Assembly (NCBI GenBank): GCA_020064725.1
Contig: JAGTWJ010000002.1
Span: 1,984,001 to 2,048,000, forward strand
Length of the DNA stretch: 64,000 nt
Source of the DNA: Drechslerella dactyloides
Lineage: Eukaryota > Ascomycota > Orbiliomycetes > Orbiliales > Orbiliaceae
Reading direction: 5' to 3'
In this document: piece after piece, positions 1-10,289 of the stretch
Layout of the letters: every line of letters starts with the position of its first letter
Position numbering within the stretch: the first letter of the stretch is position 1
Program-made: the position numbers and the translations under genes
Notes under the pieces: generated by a model
The model's input: the letters and a program-made list of their open reading frames with translations, nothing else
What the model was told of the DNA's origin: nothing
Database searches by the model: none

Positions 1-258
1 TTGTTTGCCGGGCTGCCCGTTGCCCGCTTGGCGGCCCGCAGCTCGCTCTCACCGCTTCTCTTCTCCCAACCAACCCAGCCAGTCCAGCCCAGCCAGCCAG
101 CCAAACCGCCTCTCGTCAACCTCAGCTTCGTCCCCTTCTCTCCTCCTCCTCCTCCTCCTCCTCCTCCTCTCTCTCTCTCCTCTCTCGCCATCGCCATCCT
201 CCGTCTCCTGCTCTCCGTCGCTGTCCCGGCTCTCCCTGATGGATTGCCCTGGTGGACG
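1..258 (+). promoter_or_regulatory. 5' leader of nem1 with TCC/CT microsatellite
   Basis: Pyrimidine-rich leader in front of the nem1 ATG. It holds a (TCC)n run passing into (CT)n at 141-180. The nem1 frame stays open to the window edge but has no ATG before 259, so this is read as 5' UTR. CT-rich leaders are common upstream of fungal start codons. Confidence 0.5.
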
Positions 259-1719
259 ATGAACTCCCTCAGTCTTCTCTCCTCCCAAGTCGACCGGGTC
301 ATCGGAAGCACTCCTCCCTCCACCCCCCGATCCGAATCCGCTTTCAAGTCCGACTTCTTCCCTCCCCCCCTCGAAAAGGGCGAGCTCCCCGAAGGCTCCT
401 CTCCCTACGGCCCCTCGGCCGCCTTCGACCGGGGCACCGACAGCAAAGCCAATCTCGACGATGCGACAGAAGCCTCTGCGCTTCTTCCCAAATCCGACTC
501 GGACTCCGACGGCGGCGGCGGCGGTAGTAGGGGCGGCAGCGGTGGTGAGCTCGACTATGGCGCAGACTTTGGCCTGCCGGTAGCCGGCCCTTTCTCCACC
601 CCGCTCAGGAGGCTCTGGAAAACGGTGCGAGCGTCCATCTGCTGGGTGGTGTCCTGCTTCTACGATAACGACCATCGCTTTTCCTTCCTGGCACCCGTCC
701 AGCGAATCGCATTGTTCCTGGTCCGGCCGTTGAGCAACCGAAAGTACGAACTGTCGGCGTTACAAGATTCGCGGTCCAGGACGTCGGGTCGCATGCACCA
801 AGACGCCTTGACCTCGTCGTCAACAATACTGGACGAGAAAGCCGGCCCGTCCGCGAGTTCTTCCTTCCAACCGCCTCCCGTCGACGAAATTGCCCCTCGC
901 CGCTCCATCAGAATCAGGCTGTTCAGCTCCGACAAGCAACAGAAGGCGAAATCGGTCAAATCTCCAACCTCTCCATCCGCCTCGTTACGGCTGACGAGAT
1001 ACCCTCGACTCTCCGGCCCTCCACGCCCGCTGCTACCCAAGAGCCCATCGCAGAAGACACTGATCCTGGACCTCGACGAGACCTTGATACATTCCATGTC
1101 GAAGGGAGGGAGCATGTCGGCGGCGCACATGGTGGAAGTCAAGCTGGACAAGCAGCACGCCATTTTGTATTATGTCCACAAACGGCCATTTTGCGACGAG
1201 TTCCTTAAGAAGGTATGAATCCGCTCTATGACAGGAGGGGAAGACAGGAGGAGAAAAGGAAGAGAAGCTAAACGGAATACCAGGTCTGCAAATGGTACAA
1301 TGTGGTCATTTTCACCGCCTCGGTCCAAGAATACGCCGACCCGGTCATCGACTGGCTCGACCAGGAGCACAAGTTCTTCCGCGCACGATACTACCGGCAG
1401 CATTGCACTTACCGCGACGGCGTCTATATCAAGGACTTATCGGTGGTGGAGCCCGACCTGTCAAAGGTGATGATTGTGGACAACTCGCCGACGAGCTACA
1501 TCTTCCACAAAGGTAGACAAAAACTAAATATAATATTCGCCTTACTAGAAACGTTAGCTGACAATGCACCGTGCAGACAACGCCATACCGATCGAGGGCT
1601 GGATTAGCGACCCGTCGGATCACCACCTGCTCCATCTGATACCGATACTGCAAGGCCTCCAGTACGTGACGGACGTCAGGGCCTTCCTCGCCCTGCGGAT
1701 GGGTGAGGCGGTAACATAA
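259..1719 (+). CDS. nem1: Nem1/Dullard-type protein phosphatase
   Basis: Three exons (259-1212, 1284-1512, 1577-1719) encode 441 residues. The protein belongs to the HAD-type FCP/SCP phosphatases, Nem1/CTDNEP1 branch. The nucleophile motif DLDET is at residues 271-275, with D271 and D273 as the expected catalytic aspartates. The second exon holds the VIFTAS block and the VDNSP motif of the HAD core. The N-terminal half is low in complexity (Ser/Gly, acidic) with a hydrophobic stretch near residues 117-160 that could be the membrane anchor. In yeast, Nem1 works with Spo7 at the ER/nuclear membrane and dephosphorylates the lipin Pah1, which controls triacylglycerol and phospholipid synthesis. 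ATG 259 was chosen because the MNSL start resembles the family and no ATG lies upstream in frame. Confidence 0.9.
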
Positions 1720-2482
1720 CATAACAACGGGCCATGACGCGACGTTCCGCAACGTATTATATCAATCCATGAGCTGCCGCTTCTTTTGTTGATAGGCGAC
1801 CCAGGCATCCGGAAGCTCTGCTTTTGGCCTTTACGCTTTCTTGTTTTATTACTTTCCCTTCCAATGCAAACCTTCTTGTGGTTACGTGCTTTTCGTTTTT
1901 TTGATGAAGTCCTACACTTATGCTTGTATCCGATTACTCCATGATACCAAAGATACTCTTCAGTTGGCTTGATTCTCCGCTTCCTTCTTTTTCCCTCGGT
2001 CTTCTTCAGCAGTCATATCTCGATTTCCTTCTGCTGTGCTCCCTGCTGAGGGTCAGCATTTGGTTTGCGGTTGTAGATGTTTTCAGATAGCTGTTCTTAA
2101 TATATATAAGCACCGGGCTCAGGCTCATCGAGGTCCCTGCTGTAGAACCTACCACTATATTGTCTAATATACAATGAGTACGTCATCAGTGTTATATTAT
2201 TGGTGGGGCGTTGGATGTTCTGGTTGACGTAACCATGCAGTCGATGTCGGGCTTATATACTATTGGTATATTATATCAACTGTCGAGACTAATCAACAGT
2301 TCGAGTGTCGCTAGTCACGTACCTGTACATGTACATACACGCTAGCGCCACTTGCAGGCACGCTAGCTTTGGTTTCACGAGATGGTACTTATGCATAAAA
2401 TTCGCACGCGTCTGGGACTAGTAGGCTAGGAGAAAACCTTAATATAAAGGCGAGTTCGCAGCTAGCAGATTAATCGACAACA
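1720..2482. other. intergenic, nem1 3' side
   Basis: No convincing gene. The stretch is rich in TATATA-like tracts (2100-2170, 2255-2280) and likely holds the nem1 3' UTR. A TATA-like AATATAAAGG near 2440 lies about 40 bases before a small reading frame described separately. Confidence 0.4.
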
Positions 2483-2674
2483 ATGGACTTGCGAAAGGAA
2501 AAGAAAGAAAACATCAACCCCGCGCAATTCACCGCTCGAGAAGACCCAATTGAACACGCAAAAATAATAGAAACGATGGCGAAAAGAAGGCGTGTGTATA
2601 TTGTACAGGATGGAAAGTTAATGCATGCCAGCGGCAGCCCAAAGTCGCGTCGATTGATTGGTGCAAATCAGTAG
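2483..2674 (+). CDS. possible small protein, 63 residues, unknown
   Basis: A single-exon frame of 63 residues, very lysine/arginine rich at the N-terminus (MDLRKEKKEN). I do not recognise it. In its favour: a good start context (ACAACAATGG) and a TATA-like sequence about 40 bases upstream. Against it: the short length, no recognisable domain, and a position just beyond the stop of the oppositely oriented dot5 gene, where it could simply be antisense to its 3' UTR. Confidence 0.25.
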   Translation: MDLRKEKKENINPAQFTAREDPIEHAKIIETMAKRRRVYIVQDGKLMHASGSPKSRRLIGANQ

Positions 2675-2772
2675 TAAGACAGTTCTCGAATAAGAATAGG
2701 GTGAACCAGCGGCCAGAACGAAATCCTGCGCGGCGGGCGTGCGGGAAGAACAGGCGACGGAAGAGTTGGGCA

Positions 2773-4079
2773 CTAGGTGGATGCATCGGGCGCCTCTTCG
2801 ACGGTCGGCTGCTTCGAGTCGGTGTCCGCTGCGACCACTGCGGCGGCGGCGGCAGCAGCAGCAGACGACGACGAGGAAGCAGCGGGAGCCTCCTTCTTGT
2901 CCTTGTCGGCGTCCGCTTTGCCATCCAGGACGCCGCAGGCAGCGCGGGCGGCTTTGACCGTTTCCTCTGGTCCGGCCTTCTTGATCGCGACAACTTTGCC
3001 GTCCTTGCTGATGACGACGACGCTGCGCAAGGTGCCCTTGCCGCCTGGTTTGGCAATTCCAAACCGCGCGTGCAGGTCGTAGGCGGTGTCGGAAAGCAAT
3101 GGGTACGTCAGCTTCTCCTTCTCCTTGAACTTGAGGTTCTTCTCGGGCTTGTCGCCGCTGATGCCGTAGATCGAGAAACCCTCCGCTTCGAAACCGTCCT
3201 TGGCCGCGTTGAACGCGTTGGCTTGCTTGATGCCTATGTGCGCGCGACAAGAGTTAACAATTGGGCGTTGTGTATGGGATGGTGGCAGATGGTGTACTTA
3301 CAGCCAGGAGTGGATGCTTGCGGATATGCGAAGAGGACTATGCCGTTTTTGCTGGCTTCAATGAGGGCGCTCAGCATCACCTTCTCGCCAGCGTGATTGA
3401 GTAGCTCTGGAAGGCCGGTGGGGATCGGGTCGCCAGCCTTGAGCTCGACTGCAGCAGAAGGAGCTGGAGTGGCGGTGGCAGACTTGGATGTGCTCGCTTT
3501 AGCGGTGGAGGCGGGCTTCTTCTCTTTCTCTTTCTCCTTCTTTTCGGCCTTTTCGGCGGCTGGCTCGGGCTTCTTCTCCTCAGCTGTGGCTTTGTCCTTC
3601 TTAGCTGCAGCCTTCGGGGCTGGCTTCTCGACAGCGGCGGCATTCTCCTTCTTATCTTTGGGAGCGGCCTTCTTCTCTTTGGGTTCCTCCTTCTTAGGCT
3701 CCGCAGTCTTTGGTGCTGGGTTGGATTCCTTCTCCTTTGCAGCCTTGCCCTTCGGAGCGGCCTTGGCCTTGGAGGATGAAGGAGCCGCTGCTGCGGGCTC
3801 TTCGACAGCTGGGGCCTCCGGGAGGACCTCAGGGTCGGCGGTAGGCGCGTCAGTGGTGACTTCGGCCTTCTCAGCAGCTGCTGCCGCCTTTGTCTTCTTG
3901 GGGGCAGCGACCTTCTTGACAAGCGTGGCTTTCTCAGCGGCCTTCTCCACGACCTTCTCGGCGGCGGCTGCTGCTGCGGGCTTCTTATCCTTCTTAGGGG
4001 CGGTGGCCTTCCGCTTGGGAGCAGGAGGTGGCGGCGGAGGGGCGGCCGGAGCCTTGCGCTTTCTCAATTCCATAGGCAT
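2773..4079 (-). CDS. dot5: nuclear thiol peroxidase, Dot5/BCP-PrxQ type
   Basis: Two exons (4079-3302, 3233-2773) encode 412 residues. The first roughly 215 residues are a Lys/Ala/Pro-rich, low-complexity extension beginning MPMELRKRK, compatible with a nuclear, DNA-associated tail. A peroxiredoxin domain follows (about 220-370) and then an Ala/Ser-rich tail. The intron splits the peroxidatic cysteine codon: STPGC is at residues 256-260, so C260 is the expected nucleophile. The residue five positions on, where BCP/PrxQ and Dot5 proteins carry the resolving cysteine, is Asn (GC-IKQAN). Yeast Dot5 is a nuclear thiol peroxidase found as a disruptor of telomeric silencing when overexpressed. The family call is firm. 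The 1-Cys mechanism is inferred. Confidence 0.85.
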
Positions 4080-6139
4080 GTTGGCGACGCGGTGACTGGG
4101 TTGATGGTGGGGATTTAGATTTTTATATCACGGTATGGCGAGAGCGACAGGCTACGACCAGCGGCGGCTGAGCGGTTTTTTCTCTCCTTCTCAGTCGCGA
4201 CTGGGACGGCGGGATGACGGAGGGCTGTAGGCTATGATGTTATTATTATTATTATCATGATCGGATGGAGTGTTCACGGGTCATCACGGGCGGAAGGGGA
4301 GGGAGGGCGCGACGGGCAAAACAAGGGCGCGCGACGTGAGGGATATCATGGCATGGCGGAGTGGAGGAGGAGGAGCAGAGGAGAGGATCTTATAATAAGA
4401 CGAGTTCTGCGACAGGAAGGGAAGGGAAAACAGGGCAAACGGGCCTCAGCGCGCGCCGACGGGCGAGGCCGGGCGATTTTGATATCGGGGGAAAACAGCA
4501 GCAAACGACTGATGGCGATGGCTAAAAATCACATACCTCGACGGGGCGACGGGCGCAGGCGGCGGCAGGGCGGTTTCTGGGGAGTCCGGAGGGGAGAATG
4601 GGGGAGGAGAAGGAGGAGAAAGGAGGGAAGTCGGGAGCGGTGGAGGGCGGGCGAGAGAGAAAAGACGGCCGGAGGTAAAGCAGCGTAATATTATCGGCAG
4701 GGGAACCGCACAGCGCACGCCGCCAGAGAAAATAAAAACGCTGCTGCTCCTCCCACGACAATAAGTCGTCCACCAGAAAAATATTCTGGCACGACGAGAC
4801 TGCGGTGATTGTCTCGAGACGGCGGCGAGGAGCAGGAGAACATCGTGTCTGCGATGCCGCCCTCAGGCCAGCGGAGGGCGACTGCTGGCACCCGCCATTT
4901 GCTTTCCCGGCGCCCGGCATGTTTACTTTTGCGCACCGTGTCGACGGCAGGATCCAGCACGACACCAGCTCGAGGTACCGCTTCTCGTTCGTCTGGGGAG
5001 AGAGGGAACGCTGATAGCGCGCATGTTTGTGCGGCCTGCTGCCTGCCTCCCGCCTCGCCTTTTTTTCGCGGTCCCTCCGCCGCCAGACATGTATCAACCT
5101 GATACGCCGGGCACATCCATCCGTGAACGATAGATGCAAGTGCGGAGGACGCGGTGCAGTCCTCGTCTGCGTGGTGAAACCGCTGTGGCCATCTGGGAAC
5201 GACCATCGCGGGATGGCCATCATGGGAATCCGAGTTTGCCATGGCGAGAATCCAATCTGTCCGTCCTGTGGATCAGCAGGGCCCTGGGATCGGGAACAGC
5301 TTCACTGCTGACTACTTACTCACATTTTGCAACTGGCGAGCTGGCCACAGCGCTGCCCTCGATCGCTCGCCTCCCCGGACAAACGATACCGGATTCGTTT
5401 TCGTGATGCTCGCGTCCGTCGCCGCTTCGGGCTTAACGGCAAACCCCGTTCGGACGGCCTCGAGCAAACGGCCGGCTGCTGATTGGCCGGGCCGGAAGGG
5501 CAGACCGTTCGACGCTGCTGCTCCTTTGCCCCGGCCGGGCGAGGCGCGGAATCCGGTCGAGATCCATGAAGTCGATGTCCAAGGGAAAGGTCGCGATGAT
5601 GGCTGCCGGTTACAGCTGTCGCCACCGGGCTCGGTGCCGCCGGGTATAAATATATATCGCCGCCCCGGGCCTGCAATCTCGACTGCTCCGATGCTTCGAC
5701 ATCTCGAGATCACATCTTGACCAGCTCCTCTCTCTCGTCTTCGTCCGTTATCTATCTGCGTCGTGCCAACCGCCTCGGTACCTTCCGCATCTCGCTCGTG
5801 CGTGTGTGCTGGCGGGCGCCTTTCCAGCTGGCAGCTCGTCTAAGCCAAAAAAAGTTTTTATCCCTCGCCGACGCCTTTTTGCTAGCCGAACAGCAGCCTA
5901 TCAAATTTACTTCAACTCGCTCGTCTCCCCTCGCCCCATCTCCCATCTCCACCACCATCGCCAACTTCTCTCCTCCCAATCCGCCCCGTGCAGCCTGTCT
6001 CTCGACCCGCCGTCAGACAGCTCTCCGTCCACTCGTCACGGCTTCCGGCTCCGGGAATTCTCCGATTTCCTCTCAGCCCCTCTCCGACCTCGCCCTCCTC
6101 CTCCTTATCTCACGCTACCTCCCGGCGTTGCCACTCACG
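4080..6139. promoter_or_regulatory. 2-kb divergent promoter region, dot5 / ups2
   Basis: No gene recognised. The left part (4200-4700) is purine-rich on the + strand. The frames here (for example 4522-5223 minus and 5241-5720 plus) are low-complexity or compositionally odd and lack domains. A TATA box (TATAAATATATAT) at 5645-5657 stands about 490 bases before the ups2 ATG, followed by a pyrimidine-rich leader. This suggests a long 5' UTR for ups2. Confidence 0.5.
5645..5657 (+). promoter_or_regulatory. TATA box, probable ups2 promoter
   Basis: TATAAATATATAT in otherwise GC-rich sequence, followed by a CT-rich leader typical of fungal transcription starts. The assignment to ups2 rests on orientation and position only. 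Confidence 0.4.
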
Positions 6140-6808
6140 ATGAAGGTCTTCGAGTCCCGGTGCACATTCGACTACTCCTGGGAGGAGGTCTCCCGTGCCA
6201 ACTGGCGCAAGTACTGTGCCTGGAACGACAAGGCGTCTCACGTCGTCTCCGTCGACACCCTCTCCCGCTCCGTCGACCCCGCCACCGGCATCGTAAGTCC
6301 CACTTTTTTTTTCCAGCCCTCTACCGGTATTCTCAACCCATTGCTAACCGGACATCGAACATCACAGCTCCGGACCGAGCGGCTGATAGCCTGCAAGCAA
6401 TCCGTCCCCCGCTGGCTCATGATGGTCGTCGGCGGTGCCGACGTCTCCTACGTCCGGGAGATATCCTACGTCGACCCCGTGGCGAAAACCGTCCGCATGG
6501 AATCCCAAAACCTCACCTTCAGCAACCTGCTTTCCGTCTTCGAAACCGTTACATACCGCCCGGACCCCACCAGTCCCGAAACCAAGACCCTCTTCGAGCA
6601 GGACGCCCAGTTCAAGGCCGCCGGTGGCTTCAGCCGGCTGTGCAACAAAATCGAGGACTGGTCCGTCGAGCGATTCGGTCAGAACGCCAGCATGGGCCGG
6701 GAAGGCTTCGAGAGCGTCCTGCGGATGAGCAGGCAGGCCTGGAACGATCTGCGAGATCAGAACTCGACATTGGCTGTTGCAGGCACAGCGTCCGCTCCTT
6801 CGTATTGA
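6140..6808 (+). CDS. ups2: PRELI/MSF1 mitochondrial lipid-transfer protein, Ups2-like
   Basis: Two exons (6140-6292, 6368-6808) encode 197 residues, the whole length being one PRELI/MSF1 domain. Seen: the start MKVFES, the core TERLIACKQSVPRW, the GGADVSYVREIS block, and the C-terminal LCNKIEDWSVERF and GFESVL segments, which fit the Ups2/SLMO branch better than Ups1. These proteins sit in the mitochondrial intermembrane space bound to Mdm35. Ups2 moves phosphatidylserine and so supports mitochondrial phosphatidylethanolamine synthesis. The 75-base intron is a multiple of three without a stop, so the reading frame runs through it. The splice is supported by GTAAGT and CACAG ends and by family continuity. 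The frame is open further upstream, but the protein start matches the family at 6140. Confidence 0.9.
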   Translation: MKVFESRCTFDYSWEEVSRANWRKYCAWNDKASHVVSVDTLSRSVDPATGIVSPTFFFQPSTGILNPLLTGHRTSQLRTERLIACKQSVPRWLMMVVGGADVSYVREISYVDPVAKTVRMESQNLTFSNLLSVFETVTYRPDPTSPETKTLFEQDAQFKAAGGFSRLCNKIEDWSVERFGQNASMGREGFESVLRMSRQAWNDLRDQNSTLAVAGTASAPSY

Positions 6809-7729
6809 TATATCCCCCGATCCGACTAATATTTTTTTGTCCGATACGATCGATAAACGGCATACTCACACAATTCCCCACTTTGCATGCCAGCCGGGTC
6901 TCGCTGGTGTCAACGGCTCGCTCTTCTTTCCCCTGCCTCTTGCATCCTTTCGTTGGTCCGGCGTTATAGCGGTATCTTGGGTTCTCAAAATGGTTTCCTT
7001 ATATTTCCTATCCGGGCTTCGTAGCCGCTGTGCGATGGCTCGCAGCTTGCAGTCTACAGATCTCTCTCTCTGCTAGAACGGATACAAAAGATTTCTTGTC
7101 TTTCCCATGTGTACAAAAGTTTTCTCTGCATAGATCTCTGCTTTTCTATAAACGGCGATGTTTTCGTCCGTGTCCAACTATTCTCCCGGCCTCCTTGTAT
7201 CTATATCCCTGTCTTCCCCATGTGTCCCTATCATTTTTTTATTCTTTCCTTTCTTTCCTTTCTTTCATCATTTCTTTCATCATTTCTTTCTTACATGGAC
7301 ATTGGGGAAAGGATAAATATAGAACGGGAACGCTTGCTCTCCAGACTTCCACACCGCCTTGCTTATTTTTCTGGGTTCGTAGGACGGGTGTTTGCCTGCA
7401 TGCCCGGTGTCAGGACCGTGGCATAACTGTATATATAGCCTGTACATAGCAGATGCTCGATAGATGGACTGCAGGCCGCGGGATACGTTACCGAATACAA
7501 GATAGATTATTATATCATGCAAGCCAATACATCTCCATTGCAAGCTGTCAGAAAACGAGCCCCTGTCCAGCGGGGTGATTCGGCCCCTGTCGTTGGTGCA
7601 GAAACAAGCAGCAAACCACGCGCCGCCACCAAACATCCCACCTCGTCAACATCCACTTTTCAACATTCAACGTTCATCGTCCCCCTCCACCTAATCTCCG
7701 CCAGATTTAACAGCTCAAAAGCTCCAAAG
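6809..7729. other. intergenic, ups2 3' UTR and spc25 promoter
   Basis: No gene seen. A pyrimidine tract of TTTC/TTTCAT units lies at 7240-7292. The spc25 frame stays open upstream to an ATG at 7517, but nothing family-like precedes 7730. Confidence 0.5.
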
Positions 7730-8549
7730 ATGACGAGCCTCGAGACTGCTGCGATCCCGCCAAACATCGCGGCGCAGCTGCCGTCCGTCAACTTTGGCTT
7801 CGACGAGCTCAAGGAGCGCATGTCCAAGTTCACGCTCGCCTTCGACGACTTTATCGAGAAGCGCCGCGAGAAGGCCCTGGACACACGCACCAACTTTGCC
7901 CGCGACGTCGCCGACCTGAACGGTACACTTCCCCCTCTCCGGACGCTTTCGTCGGACCAGAGTAATGGAAGCGTTCGTGCTAACGCGTGATATTTCCTCA
8001 GAAAACGAAAAAACAATCAAGAAGAACATCGAGCACTACGAGCAGGAGGAGATCAAAATCGCCGCAAACACCGAGAAGGAAATCCAGGAGACGGCCGACC
8101 TCGAGAACGAAATCTCCACGATCCGCTCGCAAAAGGCCACCCGCGAGGCCGAAAACGAGACTCTCAACGCCCAGATCCGCGAGCAGTCCGCTGCAATCAG
8201 CAAGAAGCGGGCCAAGCTGCTCGAGGAAAAACAAGCCCTCGCCTCCCATGCGAACCACAACCAACCCGAACTCGCCTTCTGGGAAGACTACCTCGGCCTG
8301 CGCATCGAGGGCGCCGGCCGCCTGGACCACGTGCGCTTCATCTTCACCTGTCTGGACCCCGCCGACCCGGACCGCGAGTTCGAGGTCGTTGTGTCCGTCG
8401 AGAGCCGCGACTACGAGATCATTGGCGCGCGGCCAAAGCTGGACGAGGCGACGAAGGCCCGGTGTCTCGATATCCTGAACGAAACGCGGAGCATCGCCAA
8501 GTTTCTGAAGGCTGTGCGGCAGGAGTTCAGAAACGGGATCGCAAACTAG
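7730..8549 (+). CDS. spc25: kinetochore protein Spc25
   Basis: Two exons (7730-7922, 8002-8549) encode 246 residues. An N-terminal part (about 20-155) forms a long charged coiled coil. The C-terminal RWD-like globular domain (about 160-246) begins with FWEDYLGLRIEG and contains DHVRFIFTCLDPADPDREF, the hallmark of fungal Spc25. The protein pairs with Spc24 in the Ndc80 complex, whose RWD head joins Mis12/CENP-T at the inner kinetochore while the Ndc80/Nuf2 end holds microtubules. An in-frame ATG at 7517 would add 71 low-complexity residues. The start at 7730 is preferred because the coiled-coil protein begins there in related genes. Confidence 0.9.
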
Positions 8550-8856
8550 CCCCGCGCGCATTCAAATCGACTTTTATTCGTTGGTCGCCAGCGAGCTGGC
8601 TTGATGGGTCAACATTGATGGCTGGGTCCGGCGTTAAGTTTGCATCACGGAGCGCGGGCATCGGAGTGTTTTGGCTTATTTGGGCGTTTATGCATTTTGC
8701 GAACCGGTGGCAGTTACATGATAACGGTCTCGGGAAGACTCGTCTTTTCTTTTTGACGAATGCAACGAGTTGGTATCGGAAGGGGCAACATGTACATGTA
8801 TGAATTAAAGTATATATTACAGCTTTGGCTTGGATTGGCCATCTCGTCTCATCTAC
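8550..8856. other. convergent 3' intergenic, spc25 / uL3m
   Basis: A 307-base gap between two convergent genes. AT-rich around 8790-8820. No gene seen. Confidence 0.5.
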
Positions 8857-9946
8857 CTACGCGGCCGCAGCGACAGTATTTACATCAGCCTTTTCCGGCG
8901 CCGCTTTCCGGGGCTCGTTGAACATGTTGAGCATGCACTTTTTGTAGGCGCCCGAGATGGTAGGCGGATGCGATAACAGGGCATCCTGGATCTCCACGAT
9001 GCCGTTCTTCGGACCGGGAACGCAGCCTGCGTAGAGACGTTGTCAGCTAAAGATGTTCGTTCCTCGGGGTGCAAAAGACGACCTGCGTGCGCACCTTTGA
9101 CGACGACGGTGTTCAGCGTCCGGTTGACGTCCAGCACTCTGACCAGCGGGACGGTGACGCGCTGGCCGCCCATGCGACCAGCCATGCGCTTGCCGGGCAG
9201 CACACGGGAACCACCGCCCTGCGATTGACCGGCCGAGCCCATCGCTCTGTGCGTCAGCGAGTTGCCGTGGGAGGCTGGCTGACCCTTGAAGCCGTGTCGT
9301 TTCATGCCCTGCAGTTACACCACAGTCAATCAGCCTGTCCATCCATCTATATCGAGGAAGAGGGAGGACGTACACCGGCGAACCCCTTCCCCTTGCAGTG
9401 CGCGCGAATGTCGACTAGCTGGCCCTTGCGGAACCAATTGGCGTTCAGCAAGCTGCCCGGCTTCATCATGCCCTTCTCGTCGCGGATCCGGAATTCCTTC
9501 ACGACCTGCTTCGGGCTCGTCTGGCAGACGGCGAAGTGGCCCAGCATCGGCTTCGGCACGTTGAGCGGATTGCGTTCGCCGGCGCCGACCTGCACGGCCC
9601 AGTAGCCGTGCGACTTGGCCGTCTTGTTGGACATCACCTGGCAGCGGTCGATTTGCAGGACGGTGCACGGCGTCCGCAGACCCTTGCCGTCAAAGATGGC
9701 GGTCATGCCCTGCTTTCGCGCGAGGAGGCCAGTACGATGCGGATCGCGGCGCCGGGCGAGGGCGGCGAGAGGCGAGGACTCGAGAATCGGGAGCGGGACG
9801 GTGTCCGGGACGCCTGCGGCACCGGGCAGCAGGACGGGCTTCTCGCGCCTGGGCGGGGAGATCAGGCGGCGTGGGGTGGTGGAGAAGGCGCGGCGGGCAG
9901 CATTGCGCGGGAGCTGGCGGCAGCAGGTCACCGCGGGCCCGGCCAT
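8857..9946 (-). CDS. mrpl9: mitochondrial large-subunit ribosomal protein uL3m
   Basis: Three exons (9946-9374, 9308-9095, 9026-8857) encode 318 residues. The N-terminus is basic and Ser/Arg-rich (CRQLPRNAARRAFSTTPRR), a typical mitochondrial presequence. The uL3 body follows: RTGLLARKQGMTAIFD, then GKGFAG / GMKRHGFKGQPASHG, the conserved loop that reaches the peptidyl-transferase centre, then GSAGQSQGGGSRVLPGKRMAGRMGG. The first intron lies exactly inside this conserved loop. The counterpart is yeast Mrpl9 and human MRPL3, part of the mitoribosome 54S/39S subunit. It is divergent from the Cue5-like gene with 343 bases between start codons. Confidence 0.93.
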
Positions 9947-10289
9947 GACGTTCGACGGGGAGGGCAGACGAACGGCGGGGCGTCGATGGGGGGGATTGGC
10001 GATGGTGTTCGTCGTCGTCGTCGTCGAGGCGGCAGCGGTAGACGGTCGAGTTCGAGATGTTTTGCGTGGTGGAGTTTTCTACGGTGGTACCGCCACAATT
10101 ACGCCACAGGTACGTTGTGTGGCTCAGGTGCTCCGCCACCGAGCTGCTGGGCGACGTCGACGGCAGACCAGCTTGTTACGTACTCCTCCTCCATCTCCAT
10201 CTCCATCGCTCCATCACGACGCCGCCAGCCATCGCCGGACGCCCGAACGCCCAACTGCAGAAGAGCAAGCCGAGAGAACGACCGCCGCC
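9947..10289. promoter_or_regulatory. divergent promoter, uL3m / cue5
   Basis: A 343-base spacer between divergent start codons. No TATA box is obvious. A GTCGTC-rich run lies near 10007-10030. Long + strand frames here are the antisense of uL3m. Confidence 0.45.

Noticed and set aside
7517..7729. Upstream in-frame start for Spc25
   Set aside because: It would add 71 low-complexity residues with no similarity to the family; 7730 gives the expected protein start.
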